Below are positions 7,827 through 15,765 of a stretch of DNA of 46,721 nt, one piece after another; within the stretch, counting starts at the first letter, position 1, and every line of letters begins with the position of its first letter. The notes below the pieces were generated by a model that worked only from the letters and a program-made list of their open reading frames with translations, ran no database searches and had not been told where the DNA came from. This DNA is from a bacterium (lineage in GTDB: Bacteria; Chloroflexota; Dormibacteria; Dormibacterales; Dormibacteraceae). The stretch spans positions 1 to 46,721 of the forward strand of contig CADDZO010000006.1 of the NCBI GenBank assembly GCA_902812395.1. The letters are read 5' to 3'. A program made the position numbers and the translations under genes.

Positions 7827-8920
7827 CGGTTTCGCTCCCTGGCAGCCCCTACCCGGTCATGATCGGCGCGGGCGCGCTGACCGAGCTCCCGGCGCTTTTG
7901 GAGCATCTGGAGGCAACCGCGGTGGCGGTGATGACCGACCGTACCGTGGAGAGCCTCTGGGCCGCGACCATTCGGGAGCGGCTTGAGGCGGCCGGCCTGG
8001 CCACGGCGCTCTGGGCGATGGAGCCAGGGGAGGGGGCCAAGAGCCTGGGTGGCCTGGAGCGGGCGCTGGCCTTCCTCGAGCAGGCTGGCATCGACCGAGG
8101 GGGGGTGGTCCTCGCCCTGGGCGGGGGTACGGTAGGCGACCTCGCCGGGTTCGCCGCCGCGGTCTGGCTGCGGGGCGTGCGCTGGCTAGGCGTCCCGACC
8201 ACCCTGCTGGCCATGGTCGACTCCAGCGTCGGTGGCAAGACCGGCATCAACACCGCCCTGACCAAGAACGCGGTCGGGGCCTTCTGGCAGCCCTCGGCGG
8301 TGTTGGCCGACCTCGACCTGCTTCGGACCCTGCCCGAACCGGATTATCTGGCCGCCTTCGGCGAGGTCGTGAAGTACGCGGTTGCGATGGATGCCGGTCT
8401 GGCCGAGATCCTGGAGCGGGACGCGTCAGCGCTGGCACGACGTGCCCTGGCGGCTCTCGAGCCGGTGATCGCCCGTTGCGTCGAACTCAAGGCCGGGGTG
8501 GTTGCGGTGGACGAGCGCGAGGGTGGGCGGCGTGCCCTGCTCAACTACGGCCACACCGTCGGCCATGCACTGGAGGCGGCGTCGGGCTGGCGGGCGGCCC
8601 ACGGGCGAGCGGTTGCGCTGGGTATGCAGGCCGAGGCCCGGATCGCCTTGGGGCTTGGTCTCTGCCGGCCCGGGCTGACCCGACGGCAGACGGCGCTGCT
8701 GACCGCATTCGGCCTGCCCGGGCCGCTGCCCGACGTTGACGTGGGGGCGGTGCTGGCAGCGGTGCCTCGGGACAAGAAACGGCGTGGCGGCATCGTACGC
8801 TGGGTGATGCCGCGCGAGCTGGGCCAGGCCGAGGTCGGCTGGGAGGTTCCGGAGGAGGTGGTGGCGGAAGCCGTTGGGGAGGTACTCTCGGCCTCGTCCC
8901 TGGGTACGCTTCCCGGGTGA
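7814..8920 (+). CDS. aroB: 3-Dehydroquinate synthase AroB
   Basis: 368 residues; converts DAHP to 3-dehydroquinate using NAD+ and a metal ion. GGGTVGDLAGFAA is the NAD-binding loop, and TTLLAMVDSSVGGKTGIN carries the conserved Asp/Lys pair. FGEVVKYA holds the metal-binding Glu, and YGHTVGHALE the metal-binding His. Length is normal for bacteria. The ATG at 7814 lies inside aroK. It overlaps aroQ by 4 bp. No aroA, aroC or DAHP synthase is in the window. Confidence 0.95.
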   Translation: MARVTVSLPGSPYPVMIGAGALTELPALLEHLEATAVAVMTDRTVESLWAATIRERLEAAGLATALWAMEPGEGAKSLGGLERALAFLEQAGIDRGGVVLALGGGTVGDLAGFAAAVWLRGVRWLGVPTTLLAMVDSSVGGKTGINTALTKNAVGAFWQPSAVLADLDLLRTLPEPDYLAAFGEVVKYAVAMDAGLAEILERDASALARRALAALEPVIARCVELKAGVVAVDEREGGRRALLNYGHTVGHALEAASGWRAAHGRAVALGMQAEARIALGLGLCRPGLTRRQTALLTAFGLPGPLPDVDVGAVLAAVPRDKKRRGGIVRWVMPRELGQAEVGWEVPEEVVAEAVGEVLSASSLGTLPG

Positions 8921-9363
8921 GCATGCGCGGCCGCCTGCTCATGGTCAATGGGCCCAACCTGAATCTGCTGGGTCGGCGCGAACCTGCCATCTATGGCCAC
9001 TCCACCCTGGCCGAGCTGGAGGAGATGGCGCGGCGTCGGGCCACGGAGCTGGGGTGCGAGTTGATCTGCTTCCAGTCCAACTCGGAGGGCGCCATCCTGG
9101 ACTTCCTCCACGATCGTGCCCCGGGGAGCCTCGGGGTGGTGCTCAACCCGGGCGCGCTGACCCACAGCTCGTATGCGCTCTACGATTGTCTGCGCGCGCT
9201 ACCGGTTCCGGTGGTGGAGGTGCACCTCTCCAACCTGTTTGCGCGTGCGGAGGAGTTCCGGTCCCGCGACGTGGTCGCCCCGGCCGCGGCTGGTGTGATC
9301 TGCGGACTGGGGCCTCGCGGCTATCTGTTGGCAATGGAGTTCCTGGTTGATCGAGACGAATGA
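8917..9363 (+). CDS. aroQ: Type II 3-dehydroquinate dehydratase AroQ
   Basis: 148 residues; dehydrates 3-dehydroquinate to 3-dehydroshikimate. NGPNLNLLGRREPAIYG carries the catalytic Tyr and the Arg of the flexible lid. QSNSEG, NPGALTHSSYA and EVHLSN (with the catalytic His) are the other type II motifs. The GTG at 8917 overlaps the aroB stop. An ATG two codons in is an alternative. The 3' end overlaps efp by 17 bp. Confidence 0.94.
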   Translation: MSMRGRLLMVNGPNLNLLGRREPAIYGHSTLAELEEMARRRATELGCELICFQSNSEGAILDFLHDRAPGSLGVVLNPGALTHSSYALYDCLRALPVPVVEVHLSNLFARAEEFRSRDVVAPAAAGVICGLGPRGYLLAMEFLVDRDE

Positions 9364-9904
9364 CTTCCGAGTCGGGACCGTCTTCGAGATGGACGGCCGG
9401 CTGCTCACCATCCTTGACATCCAGCACATCAAGCTCGCTCGGGGCAGCGCGGTGATCAAGGCCAAGCTGCGCAACGTCGAGGACGGCACGATCTTCGAGC
9501 AGAGCTTCCGGTCGGGCGACAAGTATCGCGAGGCCCGGATCGAGAAGACGGAGGCCACCTACCTCTACTCCGAGGGCGACCTCTTCCACTTCATGGATGC
9601 CACCACCTTCGAGCAGATCCCGCTCAGCCGGGAGCAGGTGGCGGACGTCCTCCCGTTCCTCAAGGAGGGCAACTCGGTCAACCTGCTTCGATACGAGGAC
9701 CGGGTGATCGGGGTCGAGCTTCCGATCACGGTCGAGCTGGAGGTCCGGGAGACGGAGCCGGGTGTGCGGGGCGACACCGTGTCCGGTGCGACCAAGCCGG
9801 CGACGCTGGAAACCGGGGCGGTGGTCCAGGTCCCCCTGTTCGTCAACCAGGGTGACCGGATCCGGGTTGACACCCGCACCAGGGCCTACATTGAGCGAGT
9901 GTAG
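9347..9904 (+). CDS. efp: Translation elongation factor P
   Basis: 185 residues, the normal three-domain length. EF-P enters the ribosomal E site and relieves stalling at polyproline. The loop tip of domain I reads KLARGSAVIK, with Arg at position 32 where most EF-Ps have a modifiable Lys in PGKG. An Arg32 tip is the substrate of EarP rhamnosylation in beta/gamma-proteobacteria, but the PG before it is LA here. Start is TTG 9347 (MIETNDFRVG), inside aroQ; the next start would remove the first strand. No modification enzyme (epmA, earP, ymfI) is in the window. Confidence 0.93.
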   Translation: MIETNDFRVGTVFEMDGRLLTILDIQHIKLARGSAVIKAKLRNVEDGTIFEQSFRSGDKYREARIEKTEATYLYSEGDLFHFMDATTFEQIPLSREQVADVLPFLKEGNSVNLLRYEDRVIGVELPITVELEVRETEPGVRGDTVSGATKPATLETGAVVQVPLFVNQGDRIRVDTRTRAYIERV

Positions 9905-9914
9905 GATCGGGAGC

Positions 9915-10265
9915 ATGGAGTACGCGGCGCCGCCGGGCAGCGTCCGGGTGGCAAACGAGGTCATTGCCAGCATCGCCGCGATGGCCGCCCGTGAGGTGGA
10001 TGGGGTCGCCGGTCTGGACGAGGCCAACGCCCGCCACTTCGGGGACTGGTTCAAACGCGAGACCGCCCACCGCGGTGTGCGGGTGATGCTGGACGGCGAC
10101 CATGTGATCCACCTCGAGGTGTTCTTGACCGTGCTCTCCGGCGCGGTCCTGCGCGAGGTGGCCGGGCGGGTCCAGGACGCCGTGGTGGAGGCGGTGCAGC
10201 GCATGCTGGGGCTCGAGGTGGGCGAGGTCAACGTCTTCGTATCCAGCATCGCGTTCTCCGGCTGA
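9915..10265 (+). CDS. Asp23/Gls24 family protein
   Basis: 116 residues, a typical short Asp23 (DUF322) domain: VRVANEVIASIAAMAAREVDG at the start, a central strand region VRVMLDGDHVIHLEVFL, and the C-terminal VEVNVFV-like stretch (GEVNVFVSSI). In Firmicutes related proteins are envelope-stress or cell-envelope anchoring factors; in this efp-asp23-nusB order it is a common conserved neighbour. The frame is open upstream inside efp, but ATG 9915 matches the family start. It lies 2 bp before nusB. Confidence 0.88.
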   Translation: MEYAAPPGSVRVANEVIASIAAMAAREVDGVAGLDEANARHFGDWFKRETAHRGVRVMLDGDHVIHLEVFLTVLSGAVLREVAGRVQDAVVEAVQRMLGLEVGEVNVFVSSIAFSG

Positions 10266-10267
10266 GG

Positions 10268-10684
10268 ATGCCGGGCCCCCGCCACCGCGCCCGCGAGCTG
10301 GCGCTGGCGGCCCTCTTCCAGCTCGAGCACGGCCCAGAGGACGATCCGTCCGAGGTAGTCGCCTACCTCGCCACCGAGCAGGGGGCGGACCAGCGGGTAG
10401 TGGACTTTGCTGTGGAGCTGGTGGAGGGGGTGGTCGCACATCGGGAGGAGCTGGATCGGATGATCCGAGCTGCCGCCACCCACTGGAGCATGGAGCAGAT
10501 GGGGCGGGTAGAGGGCATCGTGCTGCGGATGGCGGCCTACGAGATCGCGATCGCCCGCCGAGTCCCGGTCCGGGCGGCGATCAACGAGTCGATCGAGCTG
10601 GCCAAGACCTTTGCGGCCGGGGAGGAGTCGGGTCGCTTCGTGAACGGCGTGCTCGGGCGGATCGCCTCGCTGGTGGCATCGTGA
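10268..10684 (+). CDS. nusB: Transcription antitermination factor NusB
   Basis: 138 residues, all-helical. The N-terminal RHRARELALAALFQLE is the RNA-binding Arg-rich helix, and the C-terminal PVRAAINESIELAKTF followed by FVNGVLG is the family signature. NusB with NusE binds boxA in rRNA leaders. It is 2 bp after the Asp23 gene and overlaps xseB by 4 bp (GTGA). Confidence 0.93.
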   Translation: MPGPRHRARELALAALFQLEHGPEDDPSEVVAYLATEQGADQRVVDFAVELVEGVVAHREELDRMIRAAATHWSMEQMGRVEGIVLRMAAYEIAIARRVPVRAAINESIELAKTFAAGEESGRFVNGVLGRIASLVAS

Positions 10685-10872
10685 GCGATGACATCGACGG
10701 GCTGGATGCCGTGCTCGGGCGGTTGGAGGCGCTGGTCGCCCGGCTGGCCGACGTGAGCTCGCCGCTGGAGCGGCTGGTGGCCGACCACCAGGAGGCGCAG
10801 CGCCTGCTGGGGCTGGCCCGCCGACGGCTGGAGGAGGCCGCCCGCCGGATGGCGCCGGATCAGACGGGGTGA
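10681..10872 (+). CDS. xseB: Exodeoxyribonuclease VII small subunit-like protein
   Basis: 63 residues forming two helices. LDAVLGRLEALVARLAD followed by LERLVADHQEAQRLL and LEEAARRM matches the helical-hairpin pattern of XseB, which packs along the XseA coiled coil. GTG start in the nusB stop. xseA is not adjacent, which is unusual because the two are often neighbours. The match is by pattern only, so a different small coiled-coil protein is possible. Confidence 0.6.
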   Translation: MSDDIDGLDAVLGRLEALVARLADVSSPLERLVADHQEAQRLLGLARRRLEEAARRMAPDQTG

Positions 10873-10878
10873 GAGACC

Positions 10879-11298
10879 TTGGACTACCTGCTGCCGGCCT
10901 TCGCGGCCTGGTTCGTGGCCCAGACTCTCAAGGTGGTCATCGCGTCGGTCCGTCACCGCCGGCTGCGCCTCCGGGTCTGGATCGAGATGGGCGGGATGCC
11001 GAGCTCTCACGCCGCCCTGGTCGCCGGCCTGACCACCGCCGTCGGCCGCCATGACGGGCTCGGTTCCGCCACCTTCGCCGTCGCCCTTATCTTCTCGTTC
11101 GTGGTCATGTACGACGCCCAGGGGGTACGCCGGGCGGTCGGGCGTCAGGCTGCCCTGCTGAACCGACTGGTCGAGGACATGGTGGCGATGCGGGGGATCA
11201 AGGAAGACCGGCTGCGGGAGCTCCTGGGCCACACTCCCTTCGAGGTGGTGGTGGGAGCGGCACTGGGGGTGGGAATGGGCTTCCTGCCCCTTCGATGA
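10879..11298 (+). CDS. DUF212 / divergent PAP2-family membrane protein
   Basis: 139 residues. GMPSSHAALVAGL is the conserved PSSH(A/S) motif of the PAP2-like fold, and VVMYDAQGVRRAVGRQA is the DUF212 signature with its Asp and Arg. HTPFEVVVGAALG near the end is the third family motif. Three to four membrane segments. Probably a lipid or pyrophosphate phosphatase-like protein; substrate unknown. TTG start at 10879, 6 bp after xseB. Confidence 0.85.
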   Translation: MDYLLPAFAAWFVAQTLKVVIASVRHRRLRLRVWIEMGGMPSSHAALVAGLTTAVGRHDGLGSATFAVALIFSFVVMYDAQGVRRAVGRQAALLNRLVEDMVAMRGIKEDRLRELLGHTPFEVVVGAALGVGMGFLPLR

Positions 11299-11318
11299 TG
11301 CACGCACATTCGTTCGGA

Positions 11319-11324
11319 TAGAAT
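11319..11324 (+). promoter_or_regulatory. -10 box of tlyA, leaderless arrangement
   Basis: TAGAAT (five of six consensus matches) ends exactly 6 bp before the ATG at 11331. Transcription starts about 6-7 bp after a -10 box, so the mRNA would begin at the A of the start codon. No clear -35 box. Confidence 0.45.
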
Positions 11325-11330
11325 CACGCC

Positions 11331-12077
11331 ATGCCCATCCGACGGCGTTCGGCCAGCGGCAGGCCGCGTCTGGACACGGCGTTGGCCGCGGCCGGACTGG
11401 CTAGCAGCCGGGAGCACGCACAGGCACTGATCCTGGCCGGTCGGGTCAGGGTCGGTGGTGAGACCGTGCGGGAGCCTGGCCGGGCCGTTCCCGTGGACGC
11501 TAGGCTGGAGGTCACCGGCCGACGCCTGGCCAGCCGGGCGGGCGGCAAGCTGGATCCGGCCCTGGACCGGTTCGGGGTCCGCGTCCATGGCCGGGTCTGC
11601 GCCGACGTGGGCGCGGCCGCCGGCGGCTTCACCGACGTCCTGCTCCGACGCGGGGCGGCACGGGTGTACGCCATCGACGTGGGCCGAGGCCTGCTGGACT
11701 GGCGACTGCGCCAGGACCCACGGGTGGTGGTGATGGAGGGGGTCAATGCCCGCTACCTGGACGCCCTCCCGGAGGCGGTGTCGCTGGTCACCGTCGACCT
11801 GTCCTTCATCGGGTTGGAGACGGTGCTCCCGGCGCTGGGCCGGGCTGCGCCTGGGGCAGAGTTCGTGGTCCTGTTCAAGCCCCAGTTCCAGGTCCGGCGG
11901 GACGAGGTGGGAGAGGGAGGGGTGGTCCGCGACCGCGCTGCCGTGGCAGCCGCGCTCGACCGCTTCCTGGCGTGGTGCCGGACCTCTGGCTTCATCTTGC
12001 TCGGGAAGGTGGCTTCCGAGGTACCGGGCGCGGCCGGGAACCGGGAGCTGCTCCTCCACCTGCGGGGGCCAGCATGA
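11331..12077 (+). CDS. tlyA: TlyA family 16S/23S rRNA 2'-O-methyltransferase
   Basis: 248 residues. The N-terminal S4 RNA-binding domain (about 12-70: RLDTALAAAGLASSREHAQ) is followed by an FtsJ-like methyltransferase domain. SRAGGKL contains the first catalytic Lys, DVGAAAGGFTD is the SAM-binding motif, VTVDLSF carries the catalytic Asp, and LFKPQFQ the second Lys. In mycobacteria TlyA methylates 16S C1409 and 23S C1920 and controls capreomycin sensitivity. The KPQFE Glu is Gln here. It overlaps nadK by 4 bp. Confidence 0.9.
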   Translation: MPIRRRSASGRPRLDTALAAAGLASSREHAQALILAGRVRVGGETVREPGRAVPVDARLEVTGRRLASRAGGKLDPALDRFGVRVHGRVCADVGAAAGGFTDVLLRRGAARVYAIDVGRGLLDWRLRQDPRVVVMEGVNARYLDALPEAVSLVTVDLSFIGLETVLPALGRAAPGAEFVVLFKPQFQVRRDEVGEGGVVRDRAAVAAALDRFLAWCRTSGFILLGKVASEVPGAAGNRELLLHLRGPA

Positions 12078-12943
12078 TCGGGTTCCTCCATCACCCTCAG
12101 GTGCCGGCCAGCCATCCGGTCCTGGTCCAGGCCCGGCGGCGCCTGCAGCAGGGCGGGGTGGGGAGCTGGATCTCGACCCGGGACCATGCCCCCAGGCTGT
12201 GGCGTGGGACCAGGCTGCTGGTGACCCTGGGTGGCGACGGCACAGTGCTCAGCGGTGCCGCCCTGGCCGCCCCCCGAGGGATCCCGATCCTGGGGGTGAA
12301 CCTTGGCCGCCTCGGGTTCCTGACCGAGATCGAGATCGGGGGCTTGGTGGAGGGGCTGGGTCGCTTCTTGAGCGGTGACTACCGACTGGATGAGCGGAAC
12401 CTGCTCGAGGTCGGGCTGGTCCGATCGGGTCGCTCGCTGCGCCGGGCCCTGGGCCTCAACGAAGTGTCGGTGCAGCGCATCGGAGGAGGGGTGATCCGGC
12501 TGCGCCTGGCGGTCGACGAGCAGGAGGTGGGGGTGATCGACGCCGACGGCGTGATCGTGGCCACCGCCACCGGCTCCACCGCCTACGCGCTGGCGGCGGG
12601 CGGGCCGGTGCTGGAGCCGAGCCTGGGCGATCTGCTCCTGGTGCCGATGAATCCCTTTGCGCTGACCGTTCGCCCGATCGTCTTTCCCGCCGACCAGCGT
12701 CTCACCGTGGAGGTCCCCCGCGACCGGGCCACAGCCTCGGTGGACGGAGCGCCGCCCTGGCGGCTGCGACCGGGAGACAGCCTTCGCGTCTCCGGCTTCG
12801 GCCGCCGCTTGCGGATGGTCCGCTTCTCGGGGCCCGAGCGCTTTTACGGTCTGCTCCAGCAGAAGCTGGGCTGGGGGCTGCCGCTGGTCCCGACCCCGGA
12901 GCGGGCGAGTGGGATGTGGAAGGAGGCATCGCAGGCATGTTGA
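12074..12943 (+). CDS. nadK: NAD kinase
   Basis: 289 residues; makes NADP from NAD. GGDGTVL (53-59) is the catalytic motif with its Asp. NLGRLGFLTE and DADGVIVATATGSTAYALAAGGP are the other two conserved blocks. The ATG overlaps the tlyA stop (ATGA). A longer frame upstream is only tlyA read out of frame. It overlaps the recN start by 7 bp. The tlyA-nadK-recN order is widespread in Gram-positive-type genomes. Confidence 0.94.
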   Translation: MIGFLHHPQVPASHPVLVQARRRLQQGGVGSWISTRDHAPRLWRGTRLLVTLGGDGTVLSGAALAAPRGIPILGVNLGRLGFLTEIEIGGLVEGLGRFLSGDYRLDERNLLEVGLVRSGRSLRRALGLNEVSVQRIGGGVIRLRLAVDEQEVGVIDADGVIVATATGSTAYALAAGGPVLEPSLGDLLLVPMNPFALTVRPIVFPADQRLTVEVPRDRATASVDGAPPWRLRPGDSLRVSGFGRRLRMVRFSGPERFYGLLQQKLGWGLPLVPTPERASGMWKEASQAC

Positions 12944-14616
12944 GGGAACTGCAGGTGCGAGACCTGGCTCTGCTCGAGCATGCCCGGGTCACCTTTGGAC
13001 CCGGCCTCAACCTCCTCACCGGTGAGACCGGAAGCGGCAAGTCGCTGATCGTAGACGCGCTGGGCCTGGCGCTGGGGGCGCGGGCCAGCGCCGACCAGGT
13101 GCGGCATGGTGCCGATCGTGCCCGAATCGAGGCCGTCTTCGAGCTCCAGGGCGAGGCGGCTGCCGCCCTGCGACGTCAGGGTTTGGGGACGGGCCGGCTG
13201 GTGCTGGGACGCGAGGTCGGGGGCCGCGGTGCTGCCCGCATCAACGGGCGGCCGGCCACGCCCGGCCAGCTGCGGGAGCTGGGCCGATGCCTGGCCGGGA
13301 TCCACGGGCAGCACGATCAGCGCCTGCTCCTCGACGGCGAGGCCCAGACCCTGCTCCTGGACGGGTTCGCGGGCGCGCTGGAGCTGCGCGAGGCGGTGGC
13401 TGCCGCCCACCGCATGTGGTCGGAGGCTGGCTCGAAGCTTGCCTCTCTGGAGCAGATGCAGGCTCGGGGCAAGCGGGAGGAGGAGTATCTGCGATGGCAG
13501 CTGGAAGAGCTGCGCCGGGCCGGACTCCGGCCTGGGGAGGACGCCGAGCTGGCGGCCGAGCGCCAGCTGGTACGCCACGCCGCCCGGCTGGCCGAGTTGA
13601 TCGAGGCTGCGGTGGGCGCGTTGCGGGCGGATGAGGGTGTGGCGGCGGCGGAGACGGCGGTGCGGTCGGCGGCCGAGCTGGATCCGCGGTTGGGTGAGGC
13701 GGCAGGCCGGCTGCAGGCAGTGGACGAGGAGCTGGCCGATCTGGTGGCCGAGCTCCGGCACTATCTGGATGCGATCGATGCCGACCCCCAGCGGCTGGAG
13801 GCCATCGAGTCCCGCCTGGCGGCGCTCGAGCAGATCAAGCGCAAGTACGGCGGCAGCCTGGAGGAGGCGATTGCCGAGCGCCAGCGCCTGGAGGTGCAGT
13901 TGGCCCACGCCGAAGATCTGGAGGCGGCTCTCGAGGCGGCACTCGCCGAGCGGGAGCGGGCGCGGGACCAGCTGCAGCAGCTAGCGGCGGAGTTGAGCGA
14001 GGTCCGCGCAGGAGCCGCACGGCGGCTGGAGGAGGCGGTGATAGCCGAGCTGGCCGGCCTGCGCCTGGACGAAGCCACATTCGAGGTGGGCCTGGTACCG
14101 CGACCTGAGGTGGGACCAGAGGGGGCGGAGACGGTCGAGATGCGGCTGTCGGCCAACCCGGGCGAGCCTCCGGCGCAGCTCTCCCGGGTGGCGTCAGGGG
14201 GCGAGCTCTCGCGCATCATGCTGGCGATCCGGGCTGCCGGGGCAGAGGCCGACCATCTGCCCACGCTGGTCTTCGACGAGGTCGACACCGGGATCGGGGG
14301 AGAGACCGCCGTCCAGGTCGGCCTGCGACTGCGTGCGCTTGGCTCGCGTCGCCAGGTGCTGGTGGTCAGCCACCTGGCCCAGATCGCGTGCTTCGCCGAT
14401 CATCACCTGGTGGTGGAGAAGGTGCCTGGGCCGGCCGGACGCAGCGTGGTCAGAGTGCGGGAGCTGGTGTCGGAGGAGGAACGGGCGGTGGAGCTGGCTC
14501 GGATGATGAGCGGAGCGGCCACGGAGAAGGCACTGGCACGGGCTCGCGAGCTTCTGGAGGAGGCCAGGTTCGCGACCGGCCGGCCCTCCCCTCGGGCGAT
14601 GGCCGCGACCGGGTAG
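12937..14616 (+). CDS. recN: DNA repair ATPase RecN
   Basis: 559 residues, SMC-like. Walker A is GETGSGKS (29-36). The middle (about 150-370) is an anti-parallel coiled coil. The C-terminal ATPase half has SRVASGGELSRIMLAI (signature) and LVFDEVDTGIGGETA (Walker B), then VVSHLAQIA with the switch His. RecN holds broken ends for recombinational repair. ATG 12937 is preferred over GTG 12916 because AAGGAGG lies about 10 bp before it and family proteins begin MLxELxVRD. Confidence 0.94.
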   Translation: MLRELQVRDLALLEHARVTFGPGLNLLTGETGSGKSLIVDALGLALGARASADQVRHGADRARIEAVFELQGEAAAALRRQGLGTGRLVLGREVGGRGAARINGRPATPGQLRELGRCLAGIHGQHDQRLLLDGEAQTLLLDGFAGALELREAVAAAHRMWSEAGSKLASLEQMQARGKREEEYLRWQLEELRRAGLRPGEDAELAAERQLVRHAARLAELIEAAVGALRADEGVAAAETAVRSAAELDPRLGEAAGRLQAVDEELADLVAELRHYLDAIDADPQRLEAIESRLAALEQIKRKYGGSLEEAIAERQRLEVQLAHAEDLEAALEAALAERERARDQLQQLAAELSEVRAGAARRLEEAVIAELAGLRLDEATFEVGLVPRPEVGPEGAETVEMRLSANPGEPPAQLSRVASGGELSRIMLAIRAAGAEADHLPTLVFDEVDTGIGGETAVQVGLRLRALGSRRQVLVVSHLAQIACFADHHLVVEKVPGPAGRSVVRVRELVSEEERAVELARMMSGAATEKALARARELLEEARFATGRPSPRAMAATG

Positions 14617-14828
14617 CCCCGACCGGGTAGCTGCCGTTGATCGGCACGCGACCGCGTCAGGCGGGTGCGGGTGGGCCGCCGACGCCGATCCTCGAACCTC
14701 GCTGCGGTGCGGGGCGAGCGGACCTTCGACCAGCGCTGACCGTGCATCGATCCCGTCCTTGGGCCGAATCGGATCCCCTCGATGGACACCCATGCCATGC
14801 TCCATTCGGCCCAATCCACATATTCAGA

Positions 14829-15077
14829 TCAGGGCAACAGCTTGAACCCGACGGACAAATTGAGGGCCGTTGCCCAGGTCAGATACATGAGCCAGAGTCC
14901 GGTGGCGAGATGCCAGGTACCCATGGATTGCCTGCCGGCCTTCAGTCCCAGGCTGGTGAAGAACTCGCTCACGGAGAACTCCGTCAGCCCGGTGAAGAGA
15001 AGCGCGACCGGCACATCCTGCCCTACGGGAATGGAGACGACGACGGTGCCGAGCACCGAGATGAGGGTGATGCGACG
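14829..15077 (-). pseudogene. C-terminal remnant of an integral membrane protein
   Basis: About 80 residues with three hydrophobic stretches, from ITLISVLGTVVVSIPV to LNLSVGFKLLP, ending in a normal stop. The N-terminal part that would follow in this frame (upstream of about 15077 on this strand) overlaps a methyltransferase remnant and has no membrane character. So the gene lost its 5' part. I do not recognise the family. The 14617-14828 stretch next to it is empty. Confidence 0.5.
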
Positions 15078-15100
15078 CCCTTCCCTTTGGCTCCCACTGC

Positions 15101-15595
15101 TCCGACTTCGTCCACAAGCGGATGCTGGCCTCCGGTGTGCCGTTGCGCTCGTGGCCGACACTGGTGGCCGAACTGGTCAGGGTAACCAGGCGGCGGGGGT
15201 GGATCGAGCTGGTGGAGGCGGCACCTCGCATCGAGCCTGCTGGCCCGACAACGGCTCGCATGGCCGGCCTGCTTCGCCAGCTGGCGAGCGAGCAGGAACT
15301 CGATGCCAGCGAAGCCATTTTCGACCACCTTGGCGCCCATCTCCAGGAGGCGGGTGTCACGGTGGCTGGGGAGTACCGGGTCGATCTGCCGGTTGGGGAG
15401 TGGGGAGGCAGAATCGGCTCCTCTCTGGCAACCGACGTCCGGGCGGTGTTTGCTCGGATGGGGGACGTCTTCACCGAGCGGCTCGGCCTTCCTCCGGCTG
15501 AGTGTCGTGAGCTGCTGGGCGCCATGCAGCTCGAGTGGGAGGAACAGCACAGTTGCTCGAGGGTCGCCATCGCCTGGGGCCAGGCGCCTGGCTGA
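15101..15595 (+). pseudogene. C-terminal part of a SAM-dependent methyltransferase
   Basis: The reading frame from about 15101 begins SDFVHKRMLASGVPLRSWP and continues LVRVTRRRGWIELVEA, the classic region after motif III of UbiE-like class I methyltransferases. The SAM-binding half (motif I) is missing, and upstream in frame there is a stop at 15068-15070. The C-terminal half is otherwise intact to its stop. Loss of the first half must remove activity. The 5' break coincides with that of the opposite-strand membrane gene. Confidence 0.6.
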
Positions 15596-15765
15596 CGCCA
15601 TCCGTGACGCAGGCTGATTACGGGTCTTCAGGCGTCACAAGGGGGCGACATCGCGGCAATCCCCGGCATGCCGGTCAGGTGGTGAACTCCGAGCTCGGAC
15701 CGCGTTCGCCACCGGCGCAACGTATCCACGGCCCGTCGCTGCCCACGGGATCGTGGGAACTTGCG

